A DNA stretch of 64,000 nt from UBA7672 sp965279205 (lineage in GTDB: Bacteria > Pseudomonadota > Alphaproteobacteria > Caulobacterales > Hyphomonadaceae), in contig OZ257144.1 in assembly GCA_965279205.1 (NCBI GenBank), forward strand, positions 2,046,001 through 2,110,000, given 5' to 3'. The notes below the pieces were generated by a model, which saw only the letters and a program-made list of their open reading frames with translations, was not told the DNA's origin and made no database searches. The translations under genes were made by a program, and so were the position numbers. Shown here in pieces: positions 61,484 through 64,000 of this stretch. Numbering within the stretch: position 1 is the first letter of the stretch; each line of letters begins with the position of its first letter.

Positions 61484-61849
61484 ATGGAGTTTTTGATCAC
61501 CGATAGCGAAGGGCTAAGCGACGATGTCGGCTACGCTACATTTCTGAAGGAAAGAGTGGTGCGGGCGAGGCCGGCTCTCGACCTTTCGAAATTTCCGACG
61601 CGACGTTGCGTGGCCTTCGAGGCGTCCCGTCGCGATAGCCGACATAACGTGCACGCGTTCACCCATCTCGTCGCAATTTGTTACTCGGATGATCCAGTCG
61701 GCGCGTTCGCCATCGGCGACTGGACACATGCCAAAGAGATTTCGGGTTTTCATTCCGCACACGAGGCCGAACGGGCTTACAGCGCATTTGGATCAGAACT
61801 TCTGACTGGTGAGCGCATCACGCCATCCCAGATTCGCCGGACAAATTGA
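61484..61849 (+). CDS. Hypothetical protein
   Basis: A 121-residue soluble protein, MEFLITDSEGLSDDVGYATFLKERVVRARPALDLSKF at the start, with EASRRDSRHNVHAFTHLVAICYSDDPVGAFAIGDWTHAKEI in the middle. There is no signal or membrane segment. AGAGAGG before ATG 61484 supports translation. GC is lower than in the flanking genes. It lies behind an 18-bp palindrome and 17 bases before the aldo/keto reductase gene, so the two may form a unit under that site. No family was recognised. Confidence 0.6.
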   Translation: MEFLITDSEGLSDDVGYATFLKERVVRARPALDLSKFPTRRCVAFEASRRDSRHNVHAFTHLVAICYSDDPVGAFAIGDWTHAKEISGFHSAHEAERAYSAFGSELLTGERITPSQIRRTN

Positions 61850-61866
61850 TTGAGTAAGGATCCAGC

Positions 61867-62883
61867 ATGAAAACCAGACGCCTCGGCCGCAGTCCGTTGC
61901 ACGTTTCTGAAATCTGCATGGGCACGATGACGTTCGGCAATCAGGCCGACGAGGCGATGGCGCACCGTGTTCTAGACAAGTCGTTCGAGGCAGGCATCAC
62001 CTTCTACGACACGGCGGAAAATTATCCCGTGCCGCCCGATGCCAAGTATGCCGGCCGCACCGAAGAGATCGTTGGTCGCTGGATGAAGACCAAGCCGCGC
62101 GACGCTGTGCTGATCGCGACCAAGGTCTCGGGCCCCAGCCATGGCTGGATCAAGTCGGCCCAGCGCCACGCCATGACGGCGATGGACCGCCACAACATCG
62201 TCCGCGCCATCGAGGCGAGCCTGAAGCGCCTGCAGACCGACTATGTCGACCTCTACCAGACTCACTGGCCTGACCACGACGTCGCCTATGACGAGCACAT
62301 GGCCGCGCTCGATGAACTGGTGAAGGCCGGTAAGGTGCGTGTCATTGGCTGCTCGAACGAGACGAGCTGGGGTCTCATGAAATCCATCTCGGCGTCCGAG
62401 CGCCTGAGCATCGCGCGTCACCAGTCGATCCAGAACAATTTCAGCCTCAACAACCGCCGCTTCGAGGACGAGCTGGCGCAGGTGTGCCGCCAGGAAGGCG
62501 TGAGCCTGATCCCGTATTCGCCGCTCGGCGGCGGCGTGCTGACCGGTAAATATCAGGGCGGCGCATGGCCCCCGGGCGCCCGCTTCACCAAGTACAAGGA
62601 CATGCCGGCCCGCCAGGCCCCGATGGCTCGCCGCTATGTCAACGAGCACACTCTGGCGTCGACCGAGCGCTGGATGGGCTTCGCCCGCGAACTGGGAATG
62701 TCACCTGTCACTTTCGCCGCCGCCTGGAGCAAGCAGCATGACTTCGTCGCCTCGACCATCGTAGGCGTCACCCACGAGGACCACCTGCCGGACATCTTCA
62801 AAGCCGCCGACGTGACGCTTCCGGATGATGTCATGAAGAAGATCGACGCCGTGTCTAAGGAAATCCGCTACCCCATGGGGTAA
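61867..62883 (+). CDS. Aldo/keto reductase
   Basis: A 338-residue NADPH-dependent TIM-barrel oxidoreductase. It begins MKTRRLGRSPLHVSEICMGTMTFG. The tetrad is present: D and Y in GITFYDTAENYPVP, K in VLIATKVSG and H in DYVDLYQTHWPDHD. The NADP site lies near SIQNNFSLNNRRFEDEL and the ending TIVGVTHEDHLPDIFKA. The NSTAENYPVP type resembles Tas-like reductases. Substrate is unknown. It follows the small hypothetical gene by 17 bases and precedes a hairpin cluster. Confidence 0.93.
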   Translation: MKTRRLGRSPLHVSEICMGTMTFGNQADEAMAHRVLDKSFEAGITFYDTAENYPVPPDAKYAGRTEEIVGRWMKTKPRDAVLIATKVSGPSHGWIKSAQRHAMTAMDRHNIVRAIEASLKRLQTDYVDLYQTHWPDHDVAYDEHMAALDELVKAGKVRVIGCSNETSWGLMKSISASERLSIARHQSIQNNFSLNNRRFEDELAQVCRQEGVSLIPYSPLGGGVLTGKYQGGAWPPGARFTKYKDMPARQAPMARRYVNEHTLASTERWMGFARELGMSPVTFAAAWSKQHDFVASTIVGVTHEDHLPDIFKAADVTLPDDVMKKIDAVSKEIRYPMG

Positions 62884-62885
62884 GC

Positions 62886-63050
62886 CCTCTTCCCCCGCGA
62901 AGCGGGGGAAGTACGGCGAAGCCTGGGGTCGGCGCGTAGCGCTGACGGGCGAGTCTCAAGGGGACTCGTTGGGACAATCCCCTCTGGACTCGCCCCCTAC
63001 GTCTCGCGGGCTTCGTCCGCGATCCACTTCCCCCGCTTCGCGGGGGCAGA
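62886..63050. repeat. Hairpin repeat cluster upstream of moaA
   Basis: The 231 bases between the reductase and moaA are mostly palindromic. CTTCCCCCGC/GCGGGGGAAG with a GAA loop opens the cluster, and CTTCCCCCGC TTC GCGGGGG closes it. Between them lie GTCGGCGC/GCGCTGAC with loop GTA, CGAGTC/GGACTCG and GCGGGC/GTCCGC. The two ends are similar pieces facing each other. No reading frame is supported; such elements are of the same general kind as those at 36.4 and 37.5 kb. Confidence 0.65.
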
Positions 63051-63114
63051 AGGGTTCCAAAGGCGCAGCAACCCCGCTCGACTTCACCGACTATAACGCA
63101 TTAAACTGGCTGAA

Positions 63115-64000
63115 ATGGCTTACACGCTCATCAATGCGAAACCGGCGGGGCGTCCTGCTGATCCGGCGGCCTCGCCAACGGCGCTGGCGGCGGCGCAGGG
63201 CGTGCTGGTGGACTCGTTCAAGCGGCGCGTCAGCTATCTGCGCCTGTCGATCACCGATCGCTGCGACCTGCGCTGCACCTATTGCATGCCGGAACGGATG
63301 ACCTTCTTGCCGCGCAAGGACGTGCTCTCGTTCGAGGAGCTGGACGAGCTGGTGACGGCGTTCGCTTCGTTCGGCGTCGACAAGCTGCGGATCACCGGCG
63401 GCGAGCCACTGGTGCGCAAGGATGTGATGGAGCTGATGGCGCGCTTTGCCCGCCACCTCGGTCATGGCCTCAATGAACTGACGCTCACCACGAATGGCAC
63501 GCTGCTGACCAAGTATGCTGGCGAGCTGTCGGCCATTGGCGTACGCCGGATCAACATCTCGCTCGACACGCTGAAGCGCGATCTGTTCGAGACGATCTCC
63601 CGGCGCGACATGTTGGACGACGTGCTGAAGGGTATCGACGCCGCCATCGCCGCCGGCCTGAAGGTGAAGATCAACACCGTCGCCCTGCACAACATCAACG
63701 AGCAGGAAATCCCGGACCTGATGCGCTTTGCTCATGAGCGCGGCGCCGACATAACGTTGATCGAGACTATGCCGATGGGTGAGGCGGAGACCGATCGCGT
63801 CGAGGACTTCCTGTCGCTGTCGAAAGTTCGCGACGATCTCTCGAAACAGTTCACGCTGACCGACATCAACTACACAACCGGTGGTCCGGCGCGCTACGTT
63901 CGAGTGGAAGAGACGGGCGGCAAGCTCGGCTTCATCACACCGCTCACCCACAATTTCTGCGAAAGCTGCAACCGCGTGCGGGTCACCTGTACGGGCCGGC
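63115..64000 (+). CDS. moaA: GTP 3',8-cyclase MoaA (3' end beyond the window)
   Basis: The first 295 codons of the radical SAM enzyme that converts GTP to 3',8-cH2-GTP in molybdenum cofactor synthesis. The SAM 4Fe-4S cluster is C50, C54 and C57 in SITDRCDLRCTYCMPE. KLRITGGEPLVRKDV and NGTLLTKYAGELSAIG follow. The C-terminal second cluster is beginning with FCESCNRVRVTCTG at the window edge. ATG 63115 gives a variable 35-residue extension before the core. It is the third moa gene here after moaE and moaB. Confidence 0.95.
   Translation, partial: MAYTLINAKPAGRPADPAASPTALAAAQGVLVDSFKRRVSYLRLSITDRCDLRCTYCMPERMTFLPRKDVLSFEELDELVTAFASFGVDKLRITGGEPLVRKDVMELMARFARHLGHGLNELTLTTNGTLLTKYAGELSAIGVRRINISLDTLKRDLFETISRRDMLDDVLKGIDAAIAAGLKVKINTVALHNINEQEIPDLMRFAHERGADITLIETMPMGEAETDRVEDFLSLSKVRDDLSKQFTLTDINYTTGGPARYVRVEETGGKLGFITPLTHNFCESCNRVRVTCTGR

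Overview
The window is high-GC chromosomal DNA of an alphaproteobacterium. The gene content points to the Caulobacterales/Hyphomonadaceae side of the class, but this is an inference from content and no rRNA is present to confirm it. Pointers are a SUF Fe-S operon led by an Rrf2 regulator and a class I desulfurase, a tig-clpP-clpX-lon proteostasis block, a glnB-glnA pair, a TfoX-N protein with a lysine/alanine/proline tail, and GC-rich hairpin repeats between genes. Almost all of it is dense housekeeping sequence with many ATGA, GTGA and TGATG overlaps.

Layout. 1-4.3 kb: the 5' end of radA, cysK, a group II PLP decarboxylase, a small membrane protein and a FemAB/GNAT-like protein. 4.3-12.6 kb, all minus strand: tyrS, dnaB, alr, mlaE, mlaF, natA and natB. 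Just downstream of tyrS lies an orphan TyrRS-like C-terminal tail. 12.7-15.5 kb, minus: DUF4261, thioesterase-like, DUF6572 and alpha/beta hydrolase genes. 15.6-26.2 kb, plus: the SUF locus (cysteine-free IscR-like regulator, class I desulfurase, SufB, a five-gene insert, SufC, SufD, SufS, SufT, SufA), then TfoX-N and an O-methyltransferase. 26.2-36.3 kb: GGDEF protein, RhlE-type helicase, SulP transporter, two coupled amidohydrolases (one without its metal motif), DUF2236 oxygenase, GST and methyltransferase.

36.4-39.4 kb is the one clearly accessory stretch. Mosaic hairpin repeats surround a HigB-HigA toxin-antitoxin pair with a palindromic operator. Next come the zinc-ribbon tail of a NERD-type protein and, abutting it head to head, an AAA15-like ATPase fused to a TOPRIM/DUF4435-like domain that has lost its Walker A half. 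The last resembles a decayed PARIS/OLD-type defence gene.

39.4-51.6 kb: parE, an SLT lipoprotein, PBP4-type dacB, a Tat-exported phospholipase C with a coupled small partner, glnA-glnB with a terminator and an NtrC-like site, a histidine phosphatase, nnrDE and a PHP-domain protein. 51.6-58.2 kb: tRNA-Leu(UAG), tig, clpP, clpX, lon and a strong terminator. 58.3-64 kb: a GH13 alpha-glucosidase, an SMR exporter, moaE-moaB, a small unknown gene behind an 18-bp palindrome, an aldo/keto reductase, another hairpin cluster and the 5' part of moaA. Together the window covers Fe-S assembly, envelope lipid and peptidoglycan upkeep, nitrogen sensing, protein quality control and molybdopterin synthesis.
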